DNA of 64,000 nt from Sitta carolinensis (GCA_032173965.1 CM063284.1:65718863-65782862), one strand, 5' to 3'; counted from the stretch's first letter, positions 11,727-25,835 are shown. Numbers and translations: made by a program. The notes: a model not told the origin generated them from the letters alone.

Positions 11727-12835
11727 TTGCTGTACCCTGAAGAAACACAAAGGCATAACTACTACTTTACAAGCAGCAAATGTTTTCTAGTTGAAAATAC
11801 TGTATAAAGACAAATTATTATTTTTACTTAGCAGACAGACTTGCTCACAAAAGTGTGTGTGGGCAAGGTAAGCCTGTTTATATAAGTTGCTGTTTCCTAT
11901 TATTCTAGGGAATTCATGAATGCAAAGCATATAGATAAAATCCTGCTTTGTGTGAGTGGATTTGTTGAGCAAAGTTGTTAGATGTCTGTTAAATGGAAAT
12001 ACCTCTTGTATAGCAGGTTTTCACAGATGTAGTGTGTGAAAATTATTATTGAAGTATATCTAGGAGAATTTCCAGCAGAAATGAAGAGTGTGTGATTTTT
12101 GAAATTAAGGTTTTGTGGCCAAAACACAAAGAAAGTCAGAATTTGAATTCAGATGTTTATATGGGTTTCCCTATGTGACACTTCTAGATTGTTCACTGAA
12201 GAAAAATATTTCAAGATGCTTGTCTTGATTGTTAAATGCACTAATCCAGGGAAGTAAATAACAAAATCCCCAGTGATGTAGGACCACTGGGGATTGTCCT
12301 CATGGAAATAGGCTATCTGTTCCCTCTTTATCGTGTCAGGCTAAACTGACCCCTTGTCCCTTTAGGCTCAGACTGACAAAGCATTTCTTTCCTGTGTCAG
12401 ATATTTTTTTGTGGGGGAAGGAGACTGCCTACAGATTGCACCAGAGGCAGGAGTGTTTCGGGAGAACTCTATGTGTACTGGCCATCTTTTGTTTCCCAAA
12501 GGAATGGGAGACGAACAGAACATGAGGTTGAAGCTCCTCCTCTGATGAAGAGCAGCAGTTGGCGATTTTCCTGATTTAAAGCCAAACAAATGGGCTCTTT
12601 ACACTGCTGAAATCTTCCTTCAAACAGGTAATGAATGCACTATTGGCAGCATACATGTGTGGACCTCTTGGGCTATAATAAGTTTTGTGAGACCTTCTGG
12701 GCATGTATCAGGAGATGTTATTAAAGCTAATGTTGCCATTATTCACATATCAACTTCTTGCTGTAGTCAAAGTTTTAATTATCATTTATTCATGCAACTG
12801 AGTTATTTGCTTAAACTTTGGTGTTTGGTTGTTTG

Positions 12836-12854
12836 TTTTTTTTTTTCTGTTTTG

Positions 12855-12881
<27 letters not shown>
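12836..12881 (+). repeat. T11 plus T27 tract
   Basis: T11 (12836-12846), a short ctgttttg break, then T27 (12855-12881). This is one of the longest T-rich tracts in the window. No retrocopy body could be identified next to it. Confidence 0.9.
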
Positions 12882-12885
<4 letters not shown>

Positions 12886-15689
12886 GAATGGTGGAAGGTT
12901 TCTATTTAATTGGATGGTGTACATGTTGGTTTCTGTTCCTTCTGGTGTTGAAAAAAGAGCTGTGAAGTTAACCTAAATGCATCCTGAAGATGAAAAGAAC
13001 AAAGAACAGAATGACCATGGCCTGAAAAAGAAAATTTTTTTTTTTCTTTTTGGAAGCCAGAGCGATGATTTTGCTCTGATGGATGTTTTTGAATGCTGGA
13101 GGCTGGTAAATGGGGACCAATCTGAACAAATATCTAAAATAAATAAATACAGCATCCCTGATTAATAACCATAGCACTTTTATTCCCAAACATTCACATA
13201 AACCAGCTCCACCCCGATTAATAAGGTCTGACTGTAGCATGTAATACGTACCATTTTTTAATTAAAATTGAGAGCTCATACTGTCCAGAGAACTACATAT
13301 GCGTTCTCTGAAAAATTACAGCACAAGCAGAGGCCATTTTTTTCCTACTCCTGCTACAAATTTCCTACTGAACTTTAAAGGCAATTCCAGGTGCAGCTGA
13401 ACACTATCCATTATCTTTGCCTGTACTCCTAATCAGAGTAGCACAATCTGCCTTCAGAAATATTTGTTCTGAATGGCTGCTGTTTCTGAAAGCAGATGCT
13501 CTTGAAAATGCAGCTGTCAATAGCTCCACTAACCAGTGTTTTCTTGCAAAGAAATATTCCAGTTAAGGTTTGCTTGGATTTAACTACATGCTCATGGTCA
13601 TGTTGGTGATGTATAATATTTTTGCCTGTATGCATGGAACAAATCAATAAGCTGCTTCTTCCTGAGCCTGGTTTTGCTTTTGTTTCTGCCCATATAAATC
13701 AGGAGATCGCTGCTCAGATGAGTAGTTACACCTGGATAAAATTGTGGGAGATAAGTCTCAGTTCCTTTGTTTGAAGCAGAAACAGGTTTTGTACATGGAG
13801 GGAATAACCAAGTACTTCATGGTTCCTTTCTCTTTGTGCTCTGTTTTTTTCTGCTTTTTTATTATTTGAACAAAATAGATTTTACTCATATATTACACCA
13901 AACCAATGACTCCATCTAGCTTCCCACAGTGCACTTTTTATAGCAGAAAATACTCCTTTCTTGTCTTGCTGAAGCACATACTTTCACATAATTTGCACTG
14001 ATAATATAACTCTGCTGAGTAGCTTGATAGAATATATCACTCTTCACAGTCTAGCAGTCCCCCTCCTTAAATAATGGAAGTGGTAGACTCCTGGTAGTCT
14101 TGATTTTAAACATTTTAAATATATATAATGGTTTGCATACTGTGCAGTGATTTGTAAAATGTGAATGCCTACAAAACCATGGTTACCAAGCATAACATTA
14201 TCTTATTTTTACTTACACAACCAGTAAAACAGCTGGAGGTCTAAAATCATGGCCTGGCACTAAATGCATTACTATGTTTTAACCATGCAGGATGAGGCTG
14301 TCCTTTCAGCTGAGAGATAGGAAAAGAAGTGTAGTGATTACTGGAAAATTAACACCTCCCGTTTTAATAGACTGACTATACCAAAGACACTTAAATAGAA
14401 ACCCTTCAACTGAAATGAATTGGAATTTTATCTATCTAAAAAGTGAGTAAGGCACAAGTGGCTTTGAGCTACAAAATTAGCAGTATCAATCTAGACAGTG
14501 GAAATGGAGTATTTTACTAATGGAAATCATGTCTTTTGTTTTAAGACCCACCTGCATGGTACCATTTAAATTTCTTTTTTGTTATTCCTGTCCTCTAAAG
14601 GAGATCCATAACCACAGCGCTTCCTTAGTTTCCCTTTTTATCATCCATATTTGTAATCAGCTGACAATGGATAAAGCTGTGAGCCATAAACACTGGTCAT
14701 TTCAGCCTGCCCACTGATTCAGGTTCAGGACTAGGGTTCTTCACCTCAATTAGTGTTACCAAGCCCTATCAGTAAACCTCCACAACAGTGGTGTCAAAGG
14801 ACATCAATTTGGCTACTGCACATGGTGTCCCAGAAACAACACCTTAATTGTTCTTCCAGAAATATGCCTTCACGAGCCTTGTTGAAATGTTCACGCCTTC
14901 CCAGGATGTAGTTTCAGTGGGAGCTTTTCTCTGGTAGGATGCTGATGGAAGACAACATGCTGAGTCCATATGGGGCAAGAGAGTAACCCCAATTTTGACG
15001 AAAACCACCATGAACTGGACACCTGGAATACTGTAGGAGCAGGCAACATGGCACAGTTCAAAGTAGAAGTTTCTCATTTTAAAAAAATATGTCCTTAAAT
15101 GCATTTGTTCATGAAAAAATGTCTGAAAACAAACATTCCTCTTTATTTCACCTGTTCTCACACATCATCGTGCCTCTTGGCAGTGTCCCCTCTTGGATCC
15201 AGAAGAATGTTCCACCTGAATCACCCCACAAAGTTCCCAAATTCCTCAGGTTTCAGGGGTCTGAGGACTATCAGCAATGTGAAGGGATCACTCTGCACCT
15301 GATCAACATGACTCCAATATCCGGTCAGGGACGCAGGTGCAGACTGAAAACTGTCAGCACTTCCCAAATCAGCCCCATGAAGCTGCATGCTCTTCCCTCA
15401 GGTAGATCTCTCTGCTACAACTATGAGCCCATTCAAGGCTGCAGTAGCAGTAAATAGCATTCTGGTGGCTCCTCCAAACCCAACAAAGAGCCGGGAGCTG
15501 ATAAACTGCTTTCTTGCTCTGCCCACACTGGGAAATAGTGGGAGATTTGGCTAAACGCTGTGACATTAGGAGACTGAGATCTGATTCATCTGCCTGATAA
15601 AGCTTTGACAAGGTACTGGGGGATAAAAAGCATTGGACTCTTGTCTCACAACACGGGTTTTACATCAGAGGTGTTACTGGCTGTGTTTA

Positions 15690-15960
15690 CACAGGCGGCC
15701 ACGCTAGCTCTCCGTCTCCACAAAGTCCATTAAAACCAGCTTGTGCAACCCCCTGCAGAGCCTCCTACTTGGCTTGTGTGACTCATGCTCAAAGGATCGC
15801 ACTCGATGCACACTCCTCACCCCTCATGTGCCAGCAACCCCCACCCCAGGCGCAAGCTCCCAGCACTCAGCCCCCAGCCCAGAGTCGGTGGCGGTGAGCG
15901 TCCTCCTCCCTCCCAGGCTGCCAAACCATGGGCGAGGAGGGACAGAGAGCTGTGGTATTG
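15690..15960. promoter_or_regulatory. weak CpG- and C-rich cluster
   Basis: About ten CpGs in 270 bp together with a C-rich plus strand, standing out from CpG-poor surroundings. Open frames run through it on both strands: 15741-16085 (+), and 15817-16002 and 15824-16045 (-). None shows a recognisable domain. The plus-strand frame ends at a moderate donor-like site (TCCAG|gtaaag, junction at 16081/16082). It could be a regulatory element or an exonised segment. The evidence is weak. Confidence 0.2.
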
Positions 15961-18183
15961 CCTGCCCCAGCTCCTCCAGTGTTGCCTTGGATGGCAGTCC
16001 ATGCTCTGTTGTGTTTATTGTCATCCTGGGCACTGAACACCCCACTGTGTGCTTAAGGGGTCAGGGCAGGAGCTTATCCAGGTAAAGAGCAGTGCTGTGA
16101 ATCCCCAAGAGCAACACTGAACTACTCCTGCCATAAAGGGTCTCTTCTTGGAGACCCAACAGTGCTTCTCCTTATGGCTTAGTTATTGCAAAGGCAAGGT
16201 TGTGGTGGTGTTGGCATAGCATCTTGGACTCAAAAATGACTTGTTTACTTTGGAGAAGATCAGAGAAGGACACAGATTATACAACCAAAGGAAAGAATGA
16301 GGCTGGTTAATAGCACTGGCAAATAATGGAAGAAAAAAATCTGCACTTTTATTCAAAGAAAATGAGCATTGTAGTAAACATGCAGACAATCCATACCAAA
16401 CACAAATCTGGCTTCTCTGTGTAAATGTGTGGTCTAGCTGCAATCTTTATGGAAGCTGCTCCAGTTTCAAATGAATGTAGTATTTCTGAAATAGTTGAAA
16501 TGAATGCTGTCTCTGGAAGGAAACAATGGATGTAGTAAACAAGCAAATATCTTGTCAACAGCTGAGAAACAAGAGTGCTGAAAATTCCATCAGAGAAGAA
16601 CTAAGCATGGGATTTCTGATGATGTGCTTGTCCAGAGCATCTCACAGAGAACATGTCAGCCCAGCACACCCCCAGTGCTGGAGATGGGCACCTGCTTTTA
16701 GCAATTTTCAGCCATACTGATGGGAATATGTTCAAAAGCAGGGATCAGCTGCATGCCTTAAAAATAAAAAGCCTAGGCATTCAAGGTGGTTCAGATGCAG
16801 TTTCACATTTCTAGCACCTGGTCCTTTTCCTCAAGACGCCCTGCCTCAAAAGGGCTTTCTGCATTACAGAAGAGCCTGGTAGTGTGGCCTGGCTTTCCTG
16901 CCCTGGCTGAACCCCTTTCAGGTTTTGGATATGCCAGGAATACTGATATCACACCACTGGGTGAAAAGCTGCTCTTGCACAGGTCAAGCTGAACCCAGTG
17001 CCAAGTGGTGTTAACCAAGCTATGTGCCATTATCTCTACTCCAGCTCCCTCAAGCACGGGCTCAGCCCTGCAGCTGTGGCAAAGTTTAAGCTGCTTTTTA
17101 CAGCTGAACATTTTTTACTGTTTACAGAGTTACTGCTCTGCAGCGATGTACTTTGTGAGGAAGAGGTAGGTGGGAAGTGGGAGGGTGCCTTGTTCAGCCT
17201 GCTCCTCCTGCACTGTTTTTCAACTGGAGGTGGGTGTTTGTTCCTGGAGCAAGGGTGGCCTTCCAGGCATAACTGCTGCTCACCTGCTCACTGTGTCCTG
17301 CCAGAGGATTCTCCTGCCACACAAAGTGCAGTGCCAGTAGCAGGAAATCCTGTGGAACAGCACCTTTGCCAGATGGGAGGTGAAGCATGGAAGATGAAGC
17401 CAGTGCAGTAAGCAAAGCACAGTGTTTTCCTTTTAAAACAGACACCCCCCTGCCCAAACACACACCATGGACTTGCTAATTGCTGACTTACAAGCATGTG
17501 ATTCTTTTGTAGCCTTCACCTTTCACTGGTGTTAATTTTGCAATTGTTTTTTTTTTTTCCTTTTAAGGGTGACAAAGAAGAACCTCGTCTTACTGTGTGC
17601 TGTCAATCAGCTGCTTAGCCCTTCACCCACAACTGGAAGCTTTGTGTGATGCACAAAGTCCCACAGATGTTGCCAGAGGAGCCTCAATAGCTTCACTCTC
17701 CACACCTAGTGGGGATTTACAAACACACTTTAGGGAGTTTAGTCTGAGCCTGAGCAGTTGGCTGTATCTAAAAGCTCAGCTCACTGCTTTGTAAATACAA
17801 AAGATTTCATAGGTTCCTCCTCTTCAAATTTTCACAGAAGAGCCTGCAAGAGCCTTCGACCAAATAGCTGTGCAGTTAATGAACTGTGCATACACAGGCA
17901 CTACGTCCAGCTATGAATTCACACTTAATAGTTCAACAAAAATATCTGGTTTCATATGTTTTTCATTCTTTTTAAAATAGTGATAGGCTTGTCAATTAAA
18001 TCCATCTTTAAAAGAGATTTTACCAAATATATGCACTGCCCAGTGAGATTCATTTAATGTTATCTTTTCCACATGCATTTCCAAGAGAATTAAAGGATCC
18101 AATATTCTATTGTAAGCCATGAATTTTTTTTCTTCAACTTCCCTTAGTACCAAATATTTGATAGGATACTTAAAATTCTCTGG

Positions 18184-18186
<3 letters not shown>

Positions 18187-18227
<41 letters not shown>
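18187..18227 (+). repeat. T41 homopolymer
   Basis: The longest homopolymer in the window, 41 uninterrupted T, followed by gtttttatggag. It pairs in principle with the A25 run 330 bp downstream. Confidence 0.9.
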
Positions 18228-18228
<1 letters not shown>

Positions 18229-18556
18229 TTTTTATGGAGAGACCAGAGTGAAAATTTTCAATCTGAAGTGCACATAAGGCTAGATTTTCAAAAACATAGG
18301 CTGCTACCTTCCTTTGTGTGTTCAACCCAGGATACCTAAGGTATGGTTTTTCAGGGATGCTGAGCAAACATAATTCCCGTGGACTCCAGCCAGAATTTTT
18401 CATATTTGCCACAGCTGCAAATCAAGCTCTGCATTACTAAGGGGACCAGAAAGCATTTCTTGAGCAGTTTTTACTTCCAATATTGTCCTATTGTGGAAAC
18501 AGGCTTAAGCGATACTTGATGGCATTCAGTCACAGATGACACAGCTCATAAAGTCG

Positions 18557-18581
18557 AAAAAAAAAAAAAAAAAAAAAAAAA
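18557..18581 (+). repeat. A25 homopolymer
   Basis: 25 uninterrupted A followed by gcagcagcaaaac. It is one of only three A-runs of 15 or more on the plus strand, against about a dozen T-runs. Confidence 0.9.
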
Positions 18582-21500
18582 GCAGCAGCAAAACTCAGGT
18601 GGAGAAAATTTACCTCGGTGTGTGAGAAAGAGGAGGGGGAGACTTTTTGAGTGATTTTGAGTGAAAGCTTCACTCTTTGAAAGGGAGACAGATGGTTTGC
18701 ATCTACTGCCATGAATATTACAAGCTTCAGGTGTCCCAAAATGCTGTGAAATGCAACATTATAAATTGGTGGCAAATAATACGTCCAAAGTTATCAAGGA
18801 AAACAATGGCTTTTGCCTCTGCTACAGGTAATTTAGGGGAAACCTTCCCAGAGTTTTTTTTATTAAGAAAGGACTCTTTGCTGGATGTGAGTAGTATGAA
18901 GAGAAGCTGGTTCCATTAGAAAATACTATGCATCTGAAAACATTTTTACTGTTTATTTTCAATATTGTTGAATGCCTCCATTAGTACCCCGTCAAACCTA
19001 CTCCCCTCCATTCCCTTCCATAACTTTTAATCAGATCCTTCATTTCCTCCAAGCCCACAGTCCTTAATTAGAATTTACAGACACAGCAGTGGAGCACAAG
19101 CTGGTCAAAACAGCTGTGGGAAAGTTTCTACTTTGAAAGAAATATTACTGGTGAGAATAATTTGCAGCAAAATAGATTCTTCCTTCATTTGCGTTAACGC
19201 AGTAGCTTCTGTCTCCTCCCAGCCAGTTTCCATAGGTACAAGTAGGCAACATTTCTGCCTAGTTACATACTGGTTTTTGCTGAGGATTTCTGCATTTTGA
19301 TTTTGTAAGCCAATGTTCAAACATGCTTGTTAATTGCTAAGATTTGGAAGATCATAGTGGAACATTTGATACCGAAGTATCACAGAAAGGTCTCTGTGAA
19401 TTCACTTGAATTTACTGGTATTTACTTTATTATTTTCTGAGATACAGGACAAAACATTCACAGAAATAGAAGTTCACAAACCTTAATTTAGACTTTTAAA
19501 AAACTTCTTATGATATCCAGTGACGCTTAATTGGGCAAAAAAAACCCCTAACTGGAGTGTCCTACACACTTGTAAGACAAGTTATGATTATTTCACTGTG
19601 GTCTTGGTCAGGGTTCCCTGCTGTATCCCTCGGACTGTTTTTTAAAGTGTTGCTACTAGCTGACTTGTGGCTAAGTGGGCTCTTATGACAGTACATTTTA
19701 GGCCAGTCCTGGATATCTGTTTGAGCTGAGCTCAGCCACCAAGCTCAAGGTATCTTTGGCTTGTATTTGCAGCCTGGTGAATCCGCCCCAGAAAGATGCA
19801 CAGGTAGTTTGTAATTGTTTTCCCAGCTAAAAATTCTAGGTGTGATTATCCTCTCATGCCAACTTTACTGTGGTGTTAGTTCATTTTGCTTGCATAGACT
19901 ATTTGTCATTTTTATGGCTGCAAGAAAATCTACTGCAAGACCCTAAGGGATTCATGAGATTCTTAAGGCTTCATGAGAGAATTCAGAATAAACTGCTTGT
20001 ATTGAATCCAGGAGTGTGATTGCTGAGCTAACATTTGCAGAGCATCCTTTCTTAGCTAAAATTTTTTTTTCTCTGTATGAAATAATTTCTTATAGCACAA
20101 CTATAATATGTAAAGAAAGGTATTTCCTAATTTTTGTTTTTTAAAATGTTCTTTTCACATTTCTTTTATATTTCTGCTATTAGATATTTTATTGGATGTT
20201 AATGGATGTTACTCAGTTCTCAAGGGATCTTTGACATTTTTCCTCATGTAACCTATTGAAATCTCTGAATTCTGCAGATCCTGGTTCATTCTGATGATGT
20301 TTGCTTCTTATTGTTCCTTCTCACTTTTTATCACGTACATTAAATTAGTAATGAAAAATGAAACCACAGGGGTCCCCTGTATTCTAGATAATGACTGATA
20401 CGTCTTCTCACTTGTCTGTGTTACCTTATAGTGTTATAACTTACCTTTATATACAATAATACTTTTCATTATTGCACCATCCACAGCACAGAACTGTGGG
20501 GGTTTGTTCAGATTCTAACAACATTTTCCTTAAGTAAATCCATTTCTGATAACACCATTTATTTTCTCTCTCTTTTTCTTGCTGTGTAGTGGAAGGTAAC
20601 TTGCTGATTTCTCTTAGAAAGTGCTGCTCAGGGGCTACACGTGCTTTAGCTCCCTGCCCTGGTGTTAAGGGGATTAAATATGAATTTGACAGTAAGGAAT
20701 GGATGTATTTGAGCTGAGATCCTCCCCAGGTGAGCATGTGCAGGCTGCCCAGGTGACAGGCACAGTTGCCTTCCATTCATTGCAATCAGCTGCTGCAGTT
20801 ATGGCAGTACCTGTGGCTACTTAGTGCCTTTTCTTTCCCACCCCCTTTCCATTTTTTTCCACTTCCTCTTCCTATTGTGGTGCTCCTGCTTGCATGGGTT
20901 GCCTTTTTCTTTTGTGGCTTGGAGTGGCATTGAGCTAAACTCTAGAGCAGACCTCTGTGGTGGCTTTAGGGTGCGCTAATATCCTGAATGAATCATTTTT
21001 GGAAGCAAGCTTATTATTGACTGTCTGGAGAGACTCTTGCAGTAACTGAGAGGACAGGAAACCATAAGCTGTTCAGAGCCTTTGAAGTCTCAGTGCTGTC
21101 CCATAGCCGTGCACTGGAATGTGTTGTGGTGGAGCACAGGGATGTTCTTCAGAGGTAGGCTTGCTGGAAATTTGAAGCCATGTGGTAAGTAACTTTAATT
21201 TCTTAAGCTGAGTGGCTGTTCGTGCACAGACAGCGTATGAAGGCTGCATGCTTCCTCCTGAAGGGAAGAACTGGGAGAAATATATAAAGTGTTCATACAG
21301 GAAAATTCCTGCCTTCCCCAAAGTGGAACTGTAGAAAGGATGGATTTCCTTGGGACTCAAAAATGCATTAGTAGCTACACTAACAAAAATAAGTCACTAG
21401 CTTAATGTATTCAGTGCTGAATATATTTATTTTGGGTAATCTCTATTCCTACTTAATTGAATTTTATATTGGGAAGTGGAAAACTCTGGAACAGCCTTCC

Positions 21501-21931
21501 AAGGTGTTTCTATGCACCAACACCACCAGTTTCCCATTCAGGGATTCCTTGTTCTCTGGGCCCTGTTTCTTGTGGTTTTGGGGACAAAGGGACTCTGCCA
21601 TGGAAGTAGGAACTGTGGGCATAAATTTCTTCAAGTGTGGAAGGCACTGAATCCAGCTTCTACTATTAGGTAGTCACTAGGCTACAAAATAGAAGCTTTA
21701 AAACAGCCACCCTTCTCTACCCCCCTTGCCACCAGTATGAGACTTATCCCAGCCCTACAGCAGCTTCCAGAAGCAGAGTGGCTGGTTGGAAGCAAGGATG
21801 ATGTGTATGTGCTTGGCTGAGTGGCCTTGGTCCCTGGGCAGTGAGCAGCCAGTCAGCACAAGAAGCAAACCAGGGCCAGGTCTCAGACAGAGTTTTTTGC
21901 CTTTGCTCACTGTACGTACACCAACACCTCC

Positions 21932-21975
21932 TTTTTTTTTTTTTTTTGTTCTCTTTTCCCTTCCCCCCTCTCTCT
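21932..21975 (+). repeat. T16 and pyrimidine-rich tract
   Basis: T16 at 21932-21947, then an interrupted pyrimidine stretch with (CT)n (ccctctctctctctctgcc). Low-complexity sequence only. Confidence 0.85.
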
Positions 21976-23842
21976 CTCTGCCAGTGGCATGTTTTGCAAA
22001 GGGGCACCTGGAAGCAGAGAGCCATTGTTTGTTGATGGCTTAAAACGTCTCTGCTTGTGCACAGGGGCAAAGACCTGGCTGTAGTTTACATAAGTACCTA
22101 CCATTGCTTATGGCTATGTAAAATAGGGATGAATATCCAAACCCGGGATCAGAAGTCTCCTACACATGAATGAGTCTGTTAAGTGGGGAAAGAAAACAAG
22201 GCCAAGCAGTGCCAGATAAGGCACGGGTGGCTTCACATTTTCGTTTGTGGAAGAGCTAAAAGTAAAGGCAAACAGTGAAAACATGGTATTTCTCAACCAC
22301 CAGATCAGTGGGGAACGTAATCATGGAAAAAAAAATCCCCCCCCCAAGTACAGAGACACCACAGAAAAATCAACTAACTGCAGGGACATGCTGGGCAGGA
22401 TTTTGAGGATGGTTTTAATGAAAGACAGGGAGGAACAATTCTTTAATGGGCAGTGACTCAGGAAGACTGAGTGCACCACATGTGCTGCAGGCAGCAGCCA
22501 AAAGGATGAGTGGTGGGTTATGCCTCTCTGAAGGCAGGCTCAGCCCCAGGCCTGCTGGATGAATGAAAAAGGTGGGTTGATCATTTGAACAGGATAAAAC
22601 ATTCGCTTCTGAGAACACTTGTGCTTTTGGACTGAAGTCCACTGACTTCAGATGGCTTGGGGATTAAAACTGCCTTGCTCAGAGAAAAGTCCTCAGCGTA
22701 CTTGTTGCAGCAGTTGTGGGTTATGTGTTTCATCCTGGAGAAGTGGCATGGGGGTGAGCTGATGCGAGGGGCATCTGCTTCTGGCACTGATCAGACTGAG
22801 CTGCAGGATGTGTTTTTACTGCATGCAGCTTTTTTCTGCCTCTGCCACAAAGAGGGGTTGCAGGCACTGTCAGTGATTGTGGCCTGAAGTGCTGTCCTTG
22901 CTCCATGTGGTGTCTCTGCCCCTGACTGTGCTTTGCAGCCTGGGTAGTGGCTCCCTGTGTGCCTAGGGGTGACTCTTGTGTCTTGGTAGATGGAAGAATT
23001 ACTGCTGTTGGTGCACTTGCTTGGAGAGATTGAACACCTGAGTCTTGTATAGAGGGGAGGAACTGGGTTCTCAAATAATTAGTTTATGGAAATGAATGCA
23101 GGATGTGCTGGTGACTTCTTCCAGTGCTGGGTAGTAATGGATTAGAGTTGGGTTTCCCTGGTGCTGACAGTAGATTGGACCACATAACAAGAACGACCAC
23201 TGCATCTTTTCTCACAGCTCTCCTCCCTGACCATCTGCTTTTGCTCCCCACCCACACTTACACCTTTGTCTCCTCCTTGAGTTACCATCTTATGCAAAAC
23301 CTCACCCAAAACCCTTTTCTTTCTGTACCTTCCCTGAGGAGCTTCACCTCCCTATGCTATGAGAGTGACAGGATTTCTCCTTTTGCTGTGAGGGCCAGAA
23401 ACCATCCAGATTATTCGACTTTCCAATACTGCTCTCTACTAGCATTTATACACAGTGGAATTCCTTATTACAGATGAGGATTTAAATTCTGAGTTTAGCT
23501 TGATAGAATGTAATTTAAAGCCATTAAGGATGGCTTAGCCTTCAAAGCAAACTCAAGATTGTTTAATTAGTCATGCAAGCCACTGAACGCTACCCATAAC
23601 ACAAAACAGCTCAAGTATTTATTAGTTTTAGAGCTAAGCTAAGCCTTGCTTGTTCTACATTTTCAATAAAGTGCAGCAAGTGTTAAGCACATCTTGCTTT
23701 TTCCTAATCTTCCAATGCTCAGTAAATTTTATTTCTGAATAAAAGTATAGCCTGAGTGTTGCGAGATGTAGAATGAAAACCAAATTGAATCAGTTCCTGT
23801 AAGCATTAGTGGAAATAGAGGCAGTAATGGGATGTTCTGAAA

Positions 23843-23903
23843 ATGTTTGTTTTTTTTTTTTTTTTTTGTTTGTTTTGTTTTGGGTGTGTTTTTTTTTTTT
23901 TTT
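23843..23903 (+). repeat. T18 - (TTTG)n - T15 tract
   Basis: T18 (23850-23867), then gtttgttttgttttgggtgtg, then T15 (23889-23903). Low-complexity T/G-rich DNA that keeps a Phe-rich frame open. It is not a gene. Confidence 0.9.
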
Positions 23904-25760
23904 GGTAACTGTCTTCAAAACAAATGCAAGCCAGTTCAGACTTTGTCTTTTATTCCATTTCTTAAACTTTCTGAAACAAGGTGCTCCAAGAAACAAAGTC
24001 CCAGTGAAGCAGCTCTGTAGAAATTGCAAAATGCAGCAAGGAAGTTGTGAGTAAATTTTTGTGGATCAGAAAGAAAATTTTCTCTCTTCATGGTTTTCTT
24101 TTAGAGGGTTCCGGCACAGGCAACACCAGAATTTCAGGATTTATATTGGAATGATTTCTGATTGGGTCAGTAGAGAGACAGTTTGGTGTTGTGGAATTTC
24201 TTCTCACTTGCTTGTATTATTTAGATCAGGAGTATTGCTTAGTGAACCCCAGCTGATAAAAGCTACATCCCATCCCTCTGACTTGTGGGGTTGGGACACC
24301 AACTGATTTGTGCCTTAAGAAGGGTTTGTGTCAGGATTGATCTGGGGTGTCAGTATCCATAGTGGGGTATTGTCTGGAGAGTTTTCTGGGCAAAATTTGA
24401 TTTAGTCAATATATGTCTGTCTGAGCTGTAAAATGCTTGTCTTGCTGGCATAGTGTGTTTCTGCACTTGTTTTTGTTGAGAGATGTCTTCCCTTCCAATT
24501 CAAGGGAAATCTTAGCAGTACTGGGGATTCTCATGGACACAACCTCTATTCTGGGCTGCCTCAAATTAAACGGTGGGATCAAAGTGTTGCCATAATGCTT
24601 TTCTAACATTCTGCAACTTGTCAACTTGTGGGGGGGGGGGAAGTGGGAATTCCTTGTCTTATTAACTGCTTTTTATTCTCTTCAATGCCTTTGATGCCTT
24701 CTTGGTCCCAGCAATCAGGTTTTTACAGGTGAATTGTTTTCTTGATTCTGTAGATGTTTACACCACATTGTGTTTCCACCACCAGTAACACCAGCAGGAA
24801 AAGCATTACTTTCCTCAATGAAAATCAAGCCTAAAATAACAAATATACTATGAAAAATTAGATCCATCATTGAGAGTGGATTTATGTGACTAGTGTTTGG
24901 AAGCAGAATTTTTTATTTTATTATTTTTTTCAGGATAGTGATAGTACGGGACCATTAGACACTGTTGTGGTATTTGCTACCTGCTTTCCTAAATGTCCTA
25001 CTTGAATTCCTCTTCCTTCTATAAGTTAAAGATTCCTTATAGGCCCATGGAAAGAGGGAGTATAAAAATGTTTTTGTAGAAAAAAACCTAATATAAAGAA
25101 TAATTATCCTATGGGAAGAAACAAGTGCAGCCTTAAGCACCAAATTTTTTTCAGAAACAGTGTGTGTGACGCTTGTGTAAAATATACAGACAAGATAATT
25201 GGCTCACTGGGCTGCTTGTATTGCTTTATTCTGGTCATGATTTGGGCACTGCCAAAAGCTCAGTGTTGTTCCTGGCTTTAGGGGCATGCAGGGTGTTACT
25301 GCACTGCTTTGGGGACATTTCGTTCCTTTGGGTTGTAAAATAATCCCTGGTTAAAGTAAAACCTGGCAGATAAAGTTCCCTGAGGCTCTGGTAGCCCAAA
25401 ACACCAGCTCATGGAGCATCCTGCCCCAGAAAAGAGGGCTCTATGACTACTCAGACTTACAACTTCTTATGGAAATGGCTAGATCTGCTGAGATGGCATT
25501 TTCCAACACAGGTGTTCAGAAAATCTACAGTTGTCTCTGCCTTGGAAAGGTATCTAAAAAAATAAAATGTCTTAGGAGGCAGTTTGGTGTCTTTTGCTAA
25601 GACACTTCTACATAAGAATAAAATGTCATGACTCTATTGCTTGTTGATTTCTTGTCATGTGAAAAAGTCAGTTTCTGGAGTAAATGGGAGAAACTCACCC
25701 ATTATCAGTCTTTAAGTTACTCTGCCCTAAGGCTTTGGTAATTTAACTTCATCCCCTTTC

Positions 25761-25835
25761 AAAGGTTTTTTTTTTTCCCCCTTGTTTTTTTTTAAACTTG
25801 AAACTTAAGGGGAGAAAAAAAACCCCAAACCTTTC
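25761..25835. repeat. imperfect inverted repeat with homopurine/homopyrimidine arms
   Basis: The left arm is AAAGG-T12-C5 (25761-25782). The right arm is GGGG-AG-A7-CCCC-AAACCTTT (25810-25835). The right arm's reverse complement matches the left arm with a few mismatches and one short insertion. The loop of about 27 bp is T/A rich. A hairpin in RNA, or a cruciform or triplex in DNA, is possible. Confidence 0.6.

Noticed and set aside
20447..20776. Minus-strand 109-codon frame next to a consensus donor (AAAG|gtaagtta)
   Set aside because: The frame stops before the donor and no good acceptor precedes it. The splice motif alone is insufficient.
23660..23670. AATAAA-like polyadenylation hexamer on the plus strand
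   Set aside because: AATAAA occurs by chance many times in AT-rich DNA and no upstream exon supports a 3' end here.
23809..24054. Phe-rich 81-codon frame
   Set aside because: Produced by the T18/T15 homopolymer tract and not a coding sequence.
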